From Clostridium guangxiense (GTDB lineage: Bacteria > Bacillota > Clostridia > Clostridiales > Clostridiaceae), in NCBI RefSeq assembly GCF_021043395.1, contig NZ_JAJNKE010000005.1, positions 62,001 through 126,000 on the forward strand: a DNA stretch of 64,000 bases, in the 5' to 3' direction. Under the pieces are notes generated by a model, which worked only from the letters and a program-made list of their open reading frames with translations, did not search any database and was not told the origin of the DNA. The position numbers were made by a program, and so were the translations under genes. Shown here in pieces: positions 44,010 to 53,520 of the stretch; positions within the stretch are counted from its first letter, which is position 1; each line of letters opens with the position of its first letter.

Positions 44010-47000
44010 TTATAAGATAGCAGCTTGAATTTCTACTATTTCTTTATTTCTAATTCTTTCAGCAAATTCCATGCATACTTCATTTCCTTTAAATGTAGTT
44101 ACACCGTTATTCTTATCAATCAACCTAATTTCGACTATACTTCCTTTTTCTTGTCCAAAAGTATCTTTATTGTTTACATTCGTATAAACAAGCTTTATAT
44201 CGCCTAAAATTGTTGTAGTTAAAACACCATTGTTAAAGAAATCTTTCGTCAAAATAGGATTTAACCTAAATTTTAAAATTTCATTTTCACATGTAAATAA
44301 ATTTTTTCCTACCATCATCAATTCCCAAATATTAAGCATTTCTACAGTAGTGCCACTTAATCTTGCTACAAACCCTCTTCCGTGATTTCTTTTATCAGGA
44401 TTACTGCTGCTTGCAATAAAGGATGAATTTTCTAATATGCTTCTTCCATATACTTCTGGATTCATAAATGGTGGAAGTATAGTTTTTATATCATTAAAAA
44501 ATTCTTCATATAATCCATTTTTTATTAACTCTAAAATATATTTAAATTCCATATGCATAAATACAGATTCTCTTTCAAGCCACCCAGCTGTGAAGGTTCT
44601 AGCTCTTCCGATTTCAAACGATACATCTTCCAATGACTCTGAAGTTTTATACATCTTTAATTTTTCATCATAAATGCCACTATTTTTAATTGACTTATAA
44701 ATTTCTTTCTTTTCTTCAATATTTAATTTTGTCTTAAAATATCTAGCAGGTCCTTCTAAAAATAGCGGTAAAAAATTAACTTTGAACTCTATAGGCTTTA
44801 TTTTTCGATTATCATCTATTTCATACCTTTTCGCCTCATAATACATAAACGTAGGAATGTTGTTTTTATTCATACTTTTCGCTTTTTTAATTCCTAAATC
44901 AATTTTAGAAATCATATTATCTATAATAGCCCTAATGGTATTAGCATCTACATTACAAACCTTCCCACTTATCGAATATTTAATTTTTTCCCTATACTCC
45001 TCTCTTATATAAGAAACTTTATCCCAATATTCTATTTCATCTAATTCGTTATTTAACTGCAATGAAAGTAATTCTTTTACTTTATATACTGCTTCATAAA
45101 ATTCCTCGGGTATATTTACATGATTCTCCACAATCGACATATTTTCTTGTATAAATAGCAGCAATCTTTTTAATTCAGCCGTTTCTGCAAAACTTGAGCC
45201 TAACAGTCCTGGTAGTCCATTCATGGCGTCATTCCAACCTGGCTTTCCTGCTTCCATTTCTATTCCAATTCCCATAGGATCTAAAGTCATAAATTTAATT
45301 CCTGCAAGAATTAATAGTTTTGTAAATAAATTTGTTTTATATAAATTGCCGTTTTTATCACAAATCCAATTATCTTTTAATTTTTCTTTTTTTCCTAATG
45401 CTGCATATTGCCTTACTTTTCCATGATCCAAAACATACTTTTCACTTCTTGGCAAAACATATTCTGGCGAATTATAAAATTTATAGCTTTCATTTTCAAT
45501 TAATAATTGTCTTATTTTATCTGGATAAATATTTAAATACTGCTCTATTAAATCAAGATTGTAAGTCCAGTGATCAATCCAAAAACCTTCTCCAAACTCT
45601 GCCTCTATTTCTTCTTTTGACAACTCTATAATACTATTCATTAATTCATTTATTTTTTCACTTTGAATATCCCCTATACTTCTTAAAGCAGAATATAATT
45701 CACCTAATGTAAATCTGTCACATAATACTTTTTCCAGTTTTTGTAGATCGCCTCTATTAAATAACTTTAATATCTGCTCTTTCACCTTGCTGTCTATATA
45801 AAATTTTTTACCTTCAATAACCAAAGGATTATAACCATCTAATTGTATTAAATCACTAAACAATTTAATATTTTCTTCTTTAGTAAATGGATGAATATAC
45901 ACATCCATTCTTCTATTTTGATTAACGTCTCTAAAATTTCCATTTCCTTGAGAATAAAAGTTAGGTTCTATGCTAAAAAAGTTATAATCCCTTTCTAAAT
46001 CTCCATGTTTTCTTGAATATACATAATAAACCTTCTTATTATGATCACCTACCTCTAATGGATATCCTCCTCTTAAGACATTATCTATATAGCATTGTTT
46101 TATATAAGCATCAAATAAAGGATATGAAGATCTAGTATAGACGTTTTTGCTAATATTTTCTATTATTTCATTGCTTTCATTTACTTTAGCATTAAAATAG
46201 TTTTTATCACATATTTTATCCAATGATTTGTTAATATCTTCACTATTGTTCATATAACCTATGTAGCTATATATGCAAGTTTTATCCTTTCCATGTAAAA
46301 GTGCTGCTTTTCCTGTAAACGCACAAGGAACTTTATTATAGCAAACATCATTGTTATTTTGTAATTCCTCAATATTAACATTTTTAAATTCCAACGGTTT
46401 ACTTAAAGATGTATCACATCCAAATATATTTTCTGGATCAACTATTGGATCTAAAATATTTTTATTTTCATCGAAAGCCACATAAAAATAACCGCTTTCC
46501 ACTTTATCAACTTTTGTTGTATCTCCTGTTGAAGATCTAACTTTATATATAGCAGTTTTATCTTCTTTAATTTCTCCCTGCATCCAGCTTCTTAATGTAT
46601 TACCACATTCTTTATATTCCATATTTTTAGATCCATATGGTAATATAGCTGATAATCCATCTAATATTTCAATATTAATTTTCTCATTAGATTTATTTAT
46701 GATTTTCAGTTTCCTTCCTAATGCTGAAAATTTCTCATTAGGAAGTGTGAAATAGGTGATTTCTATATTTATATTTAATTCATTATTTATTTCAACTAAT
46801 CTTAATTCATTATTCTTTATTTTTATAATTCTTTTTATTTTTTCATTTGTAGTCACAGAAAATGGTTCATAAACAAATTGTTTTTCCTCAGCTATAACTT
46901 TCAAGAAAGTTCTAAAACCATTACTATATACCATCTTATAAGCCTCATTAGCTGGAAAAAATTCCATTATGCAATTATTTTTATCTCTTATTCCAATACT

Positions 47001-47168
47001 ACTTATAGCCTGTCCTCTATTAACATAGAACGACCACATGGGAACTCCTTCCACTCCAGCAATACCTGATAGAAAACTAGCAAATGGAGCTTTTTTATCA
47101 TAGTTTTCTATAACATAAAATCCCAATTCATCTATAAAATCGTTTTTTATTATATTCTTTGTCTCCAT
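44010..47168 (-). CDS. Large GH94-like glycoside phosphorylase, probably beta-1,3-oligoglucan phosphorylase (GH161-like)
   Basis: 1053 residues from the ATG at 47168 (AGAGGTG upstream; the open frame runs 28 codons further into the permease gene). An N-terminal beta-sandwich (1-300) precedes an alpha/alpha barrel with GKPGWNDAMNGLPG (probable catalytic Asp647) and FTAGWLERESVFMHMEFKY. It is only distantly like the smaller phosphorylase in this operon. The size and motif fit the GH149/GH161 clan members that phosphorolyse beta-1,3-glucan oligomers. Together the two enzymes would turn imported laminarin oligomers into glucose 1-phosphate. Family choice is inference. Confidence 0.65.
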   Translation of the reverse strand: METKNIIKNDFIDELGFYVIENYDKKAPFASFLSGIAGVEGVPMWSFYVNRGQAISSIGIRDKNNCIMEFFPANEAYKMVYSNGFRTFLKVIAEEKQFVYEPFSVTTNEKIKRIIKIKNNELRLVEINNELNINIEITYFTLPNEKFSALGRKLKIINKSNEKINIEILDGLSAILPYGSKNMEYKECGNTLRSWMQGEIKEDKTAIYKVRSSTGDTTKVDKVESGYFYVAFDENKNILDPIVDPENIFGCDTSLSKPLEFKNVNIEELQNNNDVCYNKVPCAFTGKAALLHGKDKTCIYSYIGYMNNSEDINKSLDKICDKNYFNAKVNESNEIIENISKNVYTRSSYPLFDAYIKQCYIDNVLRGGYPLEVGDHNKKVYYVYSRKHGDLERDYNFFSIEPNFYSQGNGNFRDVNQNRRMDVYIHPFTKEENIKLFSDLIQLDGYNPLVIEGKKFYIDSKVKEQILKLFNRGDLQKLEKVLCDRFTLGELYSALRSIGDIQSEKINELMNSIIELSKEEIEAEFGEGFWIDHWTYNLDLIEQYLNIYPDKIRQLLIENESYKFYNSPEYVLPRSEKYVLDHGKVRQYAALGKKEKLKDNWICDKNGNLYKTNLFTKLLILAGIKFMTLDPMGIGIEMEAGKPGWNDAMNGLPGLLGSSFAETAELKRLLLFIQENMSIVENHVNIPEEFYEAVYKVKELLSLQLNNELDEIEYWDKVSYIREEYREKIKYSISGKVCNVDANTIRAIIDNMISKIDLGIKKAKSMNKNNIPTFMYYEAKRYEIDDNRKIKPIEFKVNFLPLFLEGPARYFKTKLNIEEKKEIYKSIKNSGIYDEKLKMYKTSESLEDVSFEIGRARTFTAGWLERESVFMHMEFKYILELIKNGLYEEFFNDIKTILPPFMNPEVYGRSILENSSFIASSSNPDKRNHGRGFVARLSGTTVEMLNIWELMMVGKNLFTCENEILKFRLNPILTKDFFNNGVLTTTILGDIKLVYTNVNNKDTFGQEKGSIVEIRLIDKNNGVTTFKGNEVCMEFAERIRNKEIVEIQAAIL

Positions 47169-47193
47169 AATAAAACACCTCTTACTTAATTTT

Positions 47194-48021
47194 TTATTCT
47201 TTAACGCCACCTGCTGATATGCTGCTAATGATATATTTTGAGAAAAACGCAAAAGCTATCATAATAGGTAACGCAGATATTGCAACTGTTAAGTAAGTTG
47301 CCCCTAAATTATTGACTATATCTTTTGATGCACTTAATGAACCTACCATAACTGGCAACGTAAATTTCTTTGGACTAGTTAACAACACTAATGGTATCAA
47401 ATAATTATTCCAAGATCCTATAAATACACCTATTGACATTGTTGCTATTCCGGGCATCATAATTGGCATGCCAATTTTATGAAATGTTTTTAGTTCACTA
47501 GCTCCATCCATTCTTGCTGCCTCAATTATTGACATTGGCAATACTGAAGTTAAATATTGCCTTAAGAAAAATACTACAAAAGGACTTGCTATAGCCGGTA
47601 TTATAAGTGGTATATAACTATCCATCAAATTTAACTTATTTACCAAATCATAAAATCCTAACAATCCTAATTGAGCTGGAACCATCATCAATACTAATAT
47701 TATGGTAAATATGAAATCTTTACCCTTAAATTTATAAATTGCAAAACCATACGCTGTTAAAGCTGAAAAATACCCTGTTAAAAATGTACAACATACTGAA
47801 ATAAACAAACTATTTCCAAGTCCTCTAAATATATTAAAGAATCCAGACATCAACTCCCAGTTTTTCATCAATGCATTTCCAGGAATAAATGTAAATCCAG
47901 ACATTATCTCTTTACTGTCACGTGTTGCATTAACTAACATGACCAGAAATGGAGCTAAGCACAAAATGCTTAAAAATATTATTGCCGCGTATATTATAAT
48001 TTTTTTGATTTTCGTAGCCAT
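47194..48021 (-). CDS. Carbohydrate ABC transporter permease (MalG type)
   Basis: 275 residues with six predicted spans and the cytoplasmic EAA loop EAARMDGASELKTFHKIGMP that docks the ATPase. CUT1 family, pairing with the upstream MalF-type subunit; the two genes share one base (stop/start overlap). The C-terminus lies 25 bp from the next start. Confidence 0.9.
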   Translation of the reverse strand: MATKIKKIIIYAAIIFLSILCLAPFLVMLVNATRDSKEIMSGFTFIPGNALMKNWELMSGFFNIFRGLGNSLFISVCCTFLTGYFSALTAYGFAIYKFKGKDFIFTIILVLMMVPAQLGLLGFYDLVNKLNLMDSYIPLIIPAIASPFVVFFLRQYLTSVLPMSIIEAARMDGASELKTFHKIGMPIMMPGIATMSIGVFIGSWNNYLIPLVLLTSPKKFTLPVMVGSLSASKDIVNNLGATYLTVAISALPIMIAFAFFSKYIISSISAGGVKE

Positions 48022-48998
48022 TATTTTGCCCCCTTCTTCCTTACTGAATGATACATAGATTTAAATGTAAATGCTGAAAATATTGCAATTATAATAAACA
48101 TTACATAGGCAATTGCTGCTGCATAACCAACATTATTATATTTAAATGCAGTATTATATAAGTACATAACCATAGTATTTAACGAATTAGATGGGCTTCC
48201 AAGTCCGTCTGTAATCAAGAATGGAATATCAAATATTTGAAGGCCTCCAATAAGTGAAGTAATTGCAACATACAACAAAATTGGCTTTAAAAGCGGCAAA
48301 GTTATTTTACCAAATATTGTCCATCTTCCTGCGCCATCAATAGTTGCCGCTTCAAAATAATCTTTAGATATACCTTGAACTCCTGCCATTAAAACTATAA
48401 ATGAATTTCCAAACCACATCCATGCTCCAATAATTGAAACTACAAGCGGTGCTGTTTGTGTTTGTCCTAACCAATCTATTTTGGAATGTATTATTCCAAG
48501 ATTTAATAATAATTGATTAATTGAGCCATATTGCCAATCCATTAAGCTTTTAAATAAAAATGCTACTGACGCAGCTGAAATCAAATTAGGCAAGTAAAAC
48601 AATGCTCTAAAAACACTTAATCCTTTAATCTTATATTTTATATCACTAAATATAATAGTTAATAAAAATGCTATTCCAAGTTGAAGTACAATATTAATAC
48701 CCCAAATTTTCAATGTATTTAAAAAAGCAGTCCAAAAAAGTTTATCACTTAAAACACGAGTATAATTATCAACTCCTATAAATTTTGCTTCACCAAATCC
48801 ATTAAAGCTAGTAAAACTTAAATATAAGGTTCTTAATATAGGATAAATGCTAAATACTATAAATGTGATTAGAAATGGCAATATGAATAAATACCCAAAT
48901 TTATTTACATCATTTATACCTTTTGCTCTTTTAGGTTTTAATTTTACAATGCTGGCTTTTGCTTCTAATGCACTCTTATCTAAACTCAAATTCTTCAC
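48021..48998 (-). CDS. Carbohydrate ABC transporter permease (MalF type)
   Basis: 325 residues; a basic N-terminal tail, then six spans, with the EAA loop EAATIDGAGRWTIFGKITLP. With the MalG-type subunit and the binding protein it forms an oligosaccharide importer. No ATPase gene is present, so it most likely uses a shared MsiK/MsmX-type ATPase encoded elsewhere. Confidence 0.9.
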   Translation of the reverse strand: MKNLSLDKSALEAKASIVKLKPKRAKGINDVNKFGYLFILPFLITFIVFSIYPILRTLYLSFTSFNGFGEAKFIGVDNYTRVLSDKLFWTAFLNTLKIWGINIVLQLGIAFLLTIIFSDIKYKIKGLSVFRALFYLPNLISAASVAFLFKSLMDWQYGSINQLLLNLGIIHSKIDWLGQTQTAPLVVSIIGAWMWFGNSFIVLMAGVQGISKDYFEAATIDGAGRWTIFGKITLPLLKPILLYVAITSLIGGLQIFDIPFLITDGLGSPSNSLNTMVMYLYNTAFKYNNVGYAAAIAYVMFIIIAIFSAFTFKSMYHSVRKKGAK

Positions 48999-49048
48999 CT
49001 CTATCTAAATTTTTTAAAAGGTGAGGAAAATCCTCACCCTTTTACCCA

Positions 49049-50380
49049 TTAATTAGGTACTTCTATTTGTGGATATACAGTTTTAACATTTTTATAGAAA
49101 TCTTTCAAAGCAGCTTCTTTTGACATTTTACCTTTTTGAATTGATTCTATTGCTTGTCCAAAGAATTTTCCAATTTGATCATCATATTTAGTAACCAATG
49201 AGTAATCAACTTTTTTAGCTTGCTCTAACCAAAAAGCATAAGTCTTTTGACCGCCAAAGGCTTCATTTTTCATATCCTTATTAGCCTCAAGTGCTGCAAT
49301 ATTCGAAACAACATCACCTTTTGATTCTTTAATCCACCATTTAGCTGTATTCTCATTTAAAGTACAATACTTAATAAAGTTCCAAGCTGCTAATTTATTC
49401 TCACTATAGCTACTAATAGCCATAAATGTTCCACCAGCGAAATATGCATTAGGTCCTGTTGTGACTCCAAATTTACCAATATTGTTCTTAGCATTATCTC
49501 TTATTATTAAACTTCCCCATGTTGGTAATGCATATGAGAATACTTCAGTTTTAGCTGCTTTAGGATTTGCTTTCTTTAAATCCCCATTACCAGTATCTGT
49601 TGGAATTGAACCTGCCATTGACGCATACCAAGCTGGAGACCATTGGGGTGCAAATGCAACTAATTTTTCTTGATATAACTTTACAGCCGCATCTACATAA
49701 GCTAATCTATCTTTTGTAACCATTAATTTTTTATCCTTAACCCATGGTTCAGGATCTTTACCATAAACAAAAGGTGCTAAATCTCCTGTATCTGCAAATA
49801 TTTTATATCCTTTAGCAGATAATTCTTTAGCTGTTTCAGAAATCGCATCAAAATCCTTAAACTTTCCAGCAATAAAATCTGGATCATCATTTCCCCAAAC
49901 AGCTTTAGCTATATCTCTACGATAAGTAATTCCACCTGCAGTAACTTGATAACTTAAAGCTTTAACTTTCCCATCTTTAGGATCTTTACCGGCTTCATAT
50001 ACATAATTTACAATTTGATTTTTGTATTGCTTTACATTATACGGTTCTTTTGTTAAATCTTCGCAAAATCCAGCTTCAAAATAATTTGGAATCATTTGAG
50101 GCTCACCAACTATAATATCTGGAATTTTTGATTTACCTCTCAATGCAGTTGTAACTTTGGTTACATAATCTGCTGGAGCTATAACAGTGACTTCAACTTT
50201 TTTTCCTGGGTTTTGTTCTTGATAATGTTTTGCAAAACTCTTTAAGTCATCTGACAATGTCCATACTACTATTTTTCCGTTTCCATTATCTTTTGCTGTT
50301 TTACTACTTGATCCACATCCAACAAGCGATGTTACTATTAATCCTGATAAAACAAGTGACATTATTTTTTTAAGTTTCAT
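49049..50380 (-). CDS. Sugar-binding lipoprotein of the ABC transporter
   Basis: 443 residues. Signal peptide and lipobox (SGLIVTSLVGCGSSS) anchor it to the outer face of the membrane. The rest is a family-1 extracellular solute-binding protein (GKIVVWTLSDDLKSFAKHY, VGEPQMIPNYFEAGFCEDL, FAGGTFMAISSYSENKLAAW). First gene of the beta-glucan operon, with a promoter and several operator-like sites upstream. Substrate probably laminari-oligosaccharides, inferred from neighbours. Confidence 0.88.
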   Translation of the reverse strand: MKLKKIMSLVLSGLIVTSLVGCGSSSKTAKDNGNGKIVVWTLSDDLKSFAKHYQEQNPGKKVEVTVIAPADYVTKVTTALRGKSKIPDIIVGEPQMIPNYFEAGFCEDLTKEPYNVKQYKNQIVNYVYEAGKDPKDGKVKALSYQVTAGGITYRRDIAKAVWGNDDPDFIAGKFKDFDAISETAKELSAKGYKIFADTGDLAPFVYGKDPEPWVKDKKLMVTKDRLAYVDAAVKLYQEKLVAFAPQWSPAWYASMAGSIPTDTGNGDLKKANPKAAKTEVFSYALPTWGSLIIRDNAKNNIGKFGVTTGPNAYFAGGTFMAISSYSENKLAAWNFIKYCTLNENTAKWWIKESKGDVVSNIAALEANKDMKNEAFGGQKTYAFWLEQAKKVDYSLVTKYDDQIGKFFGQAIESIQKGKMSKEAALKDFYKNVKTVYPQIEVPN

Positions 50381-50462
50381 AAGACATTCCCCCTATAATT
50401 AAATAAATTTTTACTAAAGAACAATATTTATTAAATTAGTTCTTTTCAAAAAGAATTTTAGC

Positions 50463-50486
50463 TTTTCGAAACCAGTTTCGAAAAAC
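50463..50486. promoter_or_regulatory. LacI-type operator 1 of the beta-glucan operon
   Basis: TTTTCGAAACCAGTTTCGAA followed by AAAC, a near-perfect inverted repeat (GAAAC-CA-GTTTC). A weaker related copy, AAAACAAGTTTTGAAAATTT, follows at 50529-50548. Confidence 0.6.
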
Positions 50487-50584
50487 TGTAAAAAAAATTG
50501 CAATTTTTTTTTTGGCTTTTTTAGCTTTTAAAACAAGTTTTGAAAATTTGTAAAATAAAAGCTCCAATGTTTCATTTAAAATAC

Positions 50585-50600
50585 AAAACCGATTTCGAAC
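50585..50600. promoter_or_regulatory. LacI-type operator 2 of the beta-glucan operon
   Basis: AAAACCGATTTCGAAC, about 35 bp downstream of the -10 in the direction of transcription; palindromic core AAACCGATTT-like as in the GH81 site. Confidence 0.55.
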
Positions 50601-50634
50601 ATGCTATCATGCCATAAATAACGTTTACAAATAC

Positions 50635-50663
50635 ATTGTATACCCTTTTTTAGATTTTGTAAA
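50635..50663 (-). promoter_or_regulatory. Promoter of the beta-glucan operon
   Basis: Minus strand TTTACA-17-TACAAT, about 255 bp upstream of the binding-protein start codon. Confidence 0.6.
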
Positions 50664-50702
50664 GTTCTTTATTTTTTATTTAATTAAATTATCTTTGAAC
50701 TC

Positions 50703-50748
50703 AAGATAAAATAGAAAAGGACATTTAGTCCCTTACTATTTTATTTTG
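50703..50748. terminator. Hairpin between lysozyme and transporter operon
   Basis: An imperfect long stem, AAAATAGAAAAGGAC against GTCCCTTACTATTTT, with flanking A and T runs on either side; probably the terminator of the lysozyme gene on the minus strand. Confidence 0.5.
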
Positions 50749-50887
50749 ATAATTCCACCTCCACAAGAGAAGAATGATTTTTAACAATTTCTTAGATTAA
50801 TGCCCACATAAACGCACTAATCATACCATTATTCCCCAGCTGATGCAATTTCATGTGAAATAAATATTACAGCATCTCATATTCTAC

Positions 50888-51865
50888 TTAGTATTTAAAC
50901 ATACACCTCCATGTTTCCTTGCCCACTATTCCATCGACTACAAGCCTTTCACCATGATTTCTATTAACATTTATCTGAAAGTCTTTTACTTTACGTTCAG
51001 TACCTCTTCCAAATATACCATCTATTGATGCTCCAACACGCCATTGTATCCATCTTGTTGCATATTCATAGTGAGGATAATTTACTCCAGCTGTTGGATA
51101 ACTTCTTATTTGATTTATGGCTCCCCAAGTCTTTATTCCTGGGATACCATCCGCAGAAAGACCCATTATTGTTTGAAATTTTTTAATTGAAGCTGTAGTA
51201 GCTAATCCTAAAATTCCATCAACTACAAGATTTGCATTTATCATACTGTTTAACTCTTGTTGCAGCCTTATAGATAAATTATTATTTGAGTTAGTGGAAC
51301 TATTTGACTTAATATTAAAACTTGGGCCACTAACATTTAAATCTACATTTCCATTTACCCCATTAACTCTTCCAGTTGATGAATACTGCCATATAGCATA
51401 AGTACCCCACTTTGGCGTACTTGGACTTGACACTCCATAATGTGCTATCCACAAAGGATACCTTGTTATATTTGAATTTAGATGAAGATTTATATAATTA
51501 GGATTACAATAAATTAGCGCAGTAGTTATAGATGATATGCTATTTAAAAAAGCTAAACAAGCTTCTGTCATATCTCCACTGCATTGTTGTTCAAAATCTA
51601 AAACCACAAAGTCTACATTTGAAGGACAATTTTGTTTAAAAAAGCTAGCCTCCCTAATAGCACCAGCTTTATCTGTAAACCTTGCGAAATGGTATGCTCC
51701 AGCAATAATTCCGTTATCCTTCGTATTCGCTACATTTTGCTTTCCGTATTTATCTATAAAAGTACTTCCCTCAGTAATTTTAGAAATTATAAACCCATAT
51801 CCACTATTTTTTACAGCAGCAATGTTTACACTTCCATTTAAATTGCTAATATCTATCCCATTCAT
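50888..51865 (-). CDS. GH25 autolytic lysozyme with C-terminal peptidoglycan-binding repeats
   Basis: 325 residues from the ATG at 51865 (TAGGAGGAATG upstream). The GH25 domain (1-190) starts MNGIDISNLNGSVNIAAVK, with catalytic acids in DFVVLDFEQQ, and ends near GNVDLNVSG. Two peptidoglycan-binding-1-type repeats follow (about 205-255 and 270-325), including NYPHYEYATRWIQWRVGASI, a block also present in the 324-residue C. acetobutylicum autolysin Lyc. It cuts the muramic acid-GlcNAc bond of the wall. No signal peptide, also like that enzyme; export route unclear. Confidence 0.85.
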   Translation of the reverse strand: MNGIDISNLNGSVNIAAVKNSGYGFIISKITEGSTFIDKYGKQNVANTKDNGIIAGAYHFARFTDKAGAIREASFFKQNCPSNVDFVVLDFEQQCSGDMTEACLAFLNSISSITTALIYCNPNYINLHLNSNITRYPLWIAHYGVSSPSTPKWGTYAIWQYSSTGRVNGVNGNVDLNVSGPSFNIKSNSSTNSNNNLSIRLQQELNSMINANLVVDGILGLATTASIKKFQTIMGLSADGIPGIKTWGAINQIRSYPTAGVNYPHYEYATRWIQWRVGASIDGIFGRGTERKVKDFQINVNRNHGERLVVDGIVGKETWRCMFKY

Positions 51866-52002
51866 CAATCATTCCTCCTAATGTTAACAGAAAAATCTTA
51901 ACCCTTATATAATCATAATATTCATTTTATGCGTAGATTCTCACAAAAAAGATATTTAATATTAATTTGTGAAGCTATAAGTATAGTTTTAAACATTATA
52001 AA

Positions 52003-52028
52003 AAGCAGTCTTTAAATACTGACTGCTT
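52003..52028 (-). terminator. Terminator of the DUF457 gene
   Basis: Perfect stem AAGCAGTC/GACTGCTT with a 10-nt loop; TTTATAATG follows on the minus strand, 30 bp past the stop. Confidence 0.65.
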
Positions 52029-52058
52029 ACAAAAGGTTATTTTTCATGTTTACTTAAA

Positions 52059-52658
52059 TTAGAAAGTTTTGATTGTTATATATACGAAAAGTACAAATGA
52101 TGCTATGCCTATTATGTGGTCAAGTTTAGAACCACTTTTTACAAGTTTTAAAGTCACTTTACTTTTCATTGGATACATTAATTCCACTCCATTATTTGTA
52201 ATCAAATCAGCTAATATGTGTGAAATAAATCCTATGGCAAAATATGATGACATTTCTCCAATAAGCATTCTAAATCCTATGTAAAACAAAATGAGTCCTA
52301 ATATACTATGTGAAAAGCTTCTATGTTTGGTAAGCTTACTAAATGCAACACATGAGGCTACTACAATAATGCCATATTCAATCATTGAATTGGGTTTATA
52401 ATTAAATTTAATTTGACTAAAATGTATATTTCCTTTATAAACTACAAATCCAGCTATAGCCAATATAACAAAAATATAAGCAAATACTGTCCTACCAAAA
52501 CTGCTTATTTTACTTGTTTTAATATCTATATCTGGCATTAAAGCACCTATCATTCCTAATGAAAGCCCAATGATAAATTTTTGAGGTGTTGGGTGACTTG
52601 TTGATAAAAACGCTGCAGATGCAGCAACTCCTATTGTCATGTGCGTCTTACCTGTCAT
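52059..52658 (-). CDS. YdjM/DUF457-type membrane-bound metal-dependent hydrolase-like protein
   Basis: 199 residues with five or so spans and the His/Asp motifs of the family: MTGKTHMTIG at the start, IGALMPDIDIKTS, KHRSFSHSILG and GFISHILADLITNNG. The motifs lie at membrane faces, as in phosphatidic-acid-phosphatase-like hydrolases. Substrate unknown. It takes the place where minD would be expected downstream of minC, 78 bp away and with its own terminator. Confidence 0.8.
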   Translation of the reverse strand: MTGKTHMTIGVAASAAFLSTSHPTPQKFIIGLSLGMIGALMPDIDIKTSKISSFGRTVFAYIFVILAIAGFVVYKGNIHFSQIKFNYKPNSMIEYGIIVVASCVAFSKLTKHRSFSHSILGLILFYIGFRMLIGEMSSYFAIGFISHILADLITNNGVELMYPMKSKVTLKLVKSGSKLDHIIGIASFVLFVYITIKTF

Positions 52659-52736
52659 TCTAATACCATCCTTTGTGAATTTAAATTTCCAGAACGAATG
52701 TTCTTATTCATTATATCACAAAGCATATAAACTAGG

Positions 52737-53369
52737 CTAGATAAATTTATTAGGTAAATAAGGTTCCACTATTATAGAATTTCCCTTTAATTTAGCTACT
52801 TCTGGATAACTAGGTTTTTCATCATTATCCGGCGATCTAGAAATCCTCTTAGCAATCTGCAAAATTTCAGGTTCAAGCTTAAAAGCAGCTATTATAGCTC
52901 TTTCATTTCCATTTATGCCTGCATGAACTTCGCCTCTTAAAACTCCAAATACAATTATATTACCTGCTGCATAAACTTGAGAACCAGGATTTACATCTCC
53001 AATTATTACTATATTTCCAGAATAATTTACTATTTGTCCACTTCGTATTGTTCTACGCAAAAATTTAGTTCTTCCTTCATATATTCCATTAAAAACTTTA
53101 CTGCTTTTTTCTTCAAAATCTTCAAAGATACAATCTTTTATAAGAAATTCATCAAAAAGAATATCCTTAAGCCTTCTTAAATTTCTATCACTTATCTCCT
53201 TAAGAGATATTGTTATTCTTAAAGTAGCACCTTTATAAAATCTCTTGCCTTTAGATAGTTTTTCTATTAAAACCTCCAGCATCTCATCAAAATCTCTAAA
53301 ATTATTTATGCTTATTACTACATTAAGTCCTTCTCTATTTCCTTTTAGCACTATTCCGTCTTTAAACAT
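52737..53369 (-). CDS. minC: Septum-site-determining protein MinC
   Basis: 210 residues from the ATG at 53369 (GGAGGG upstream; a GTG five codons earlier covers the ribosome site). The N-terminal domain (1-95) begins [18 protein letters not shown]; the C-terminal beta-helix has the conserved [20 protein letters not shown] and [18 protein letters not shown]. It blocks FtsZ ring formation at poles when recruited by MinD. No minD or minE follows, unlike related clostridia. A strong terminator upstream shows it is not part of the mre-PBP transcript. Confidence 0.92.
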   Translation of the reverse strand: MFKDGIVLKGNREGLNVVISINNFRDFDEMLEVLIEKLSKGKRFYKGATLRITISLKEISDRNLRRLKDILFDEFLIKDCIFEDFEEKSSKVFNGIYEGRTKFLRRTIRSGQIVNYSGNIVIIGDVNPGSQVYAAGNIIVFGVLRGEVHAGINGNERAIIAAFKLEPEILQIAKRISRSPDNDEKPSYPEVAKLKGNSIIVEPYLPNKFI

Positions 53370-53472
53370 ATTAACCCTCCACACATGTTTAATGTAGTCA
53401 TTTAATTATAATTCAACATTTTATTATAAAATCCTTCTTTGTAAAGTATAATTTGAATTTTAATATAAAAAT

Positions 53473-53503
53473 ATGCCACTTCAATTTTAATATGAAGTGG
53501 CAT
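53473..53503 (-). terminator. Terminator of the mre/PBP operon
   Basis: Perfect 11-bp stem ATGCCACTTCA/TGAAGTGGCAT with a 9-nt loop, then ATTTTTATATT on the minus strand, 17 bp past the PBP stop. Confidence 0.8.
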
Positions 53504-53520
53504 GCTTAACAAAATACTAA

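Larger units (their letters stand above)
50381..50702. other. Promoter/operator region of the beta-glucan operon
   Basis: A sigma-A-type promoter on the minus strand (TTTACA at 50658-50663, 17-bp spacer, TACAAT at 50635-50640) and three operator-like repeats between it and the first gene. No gene in this stretch. Confidence 0.65.
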
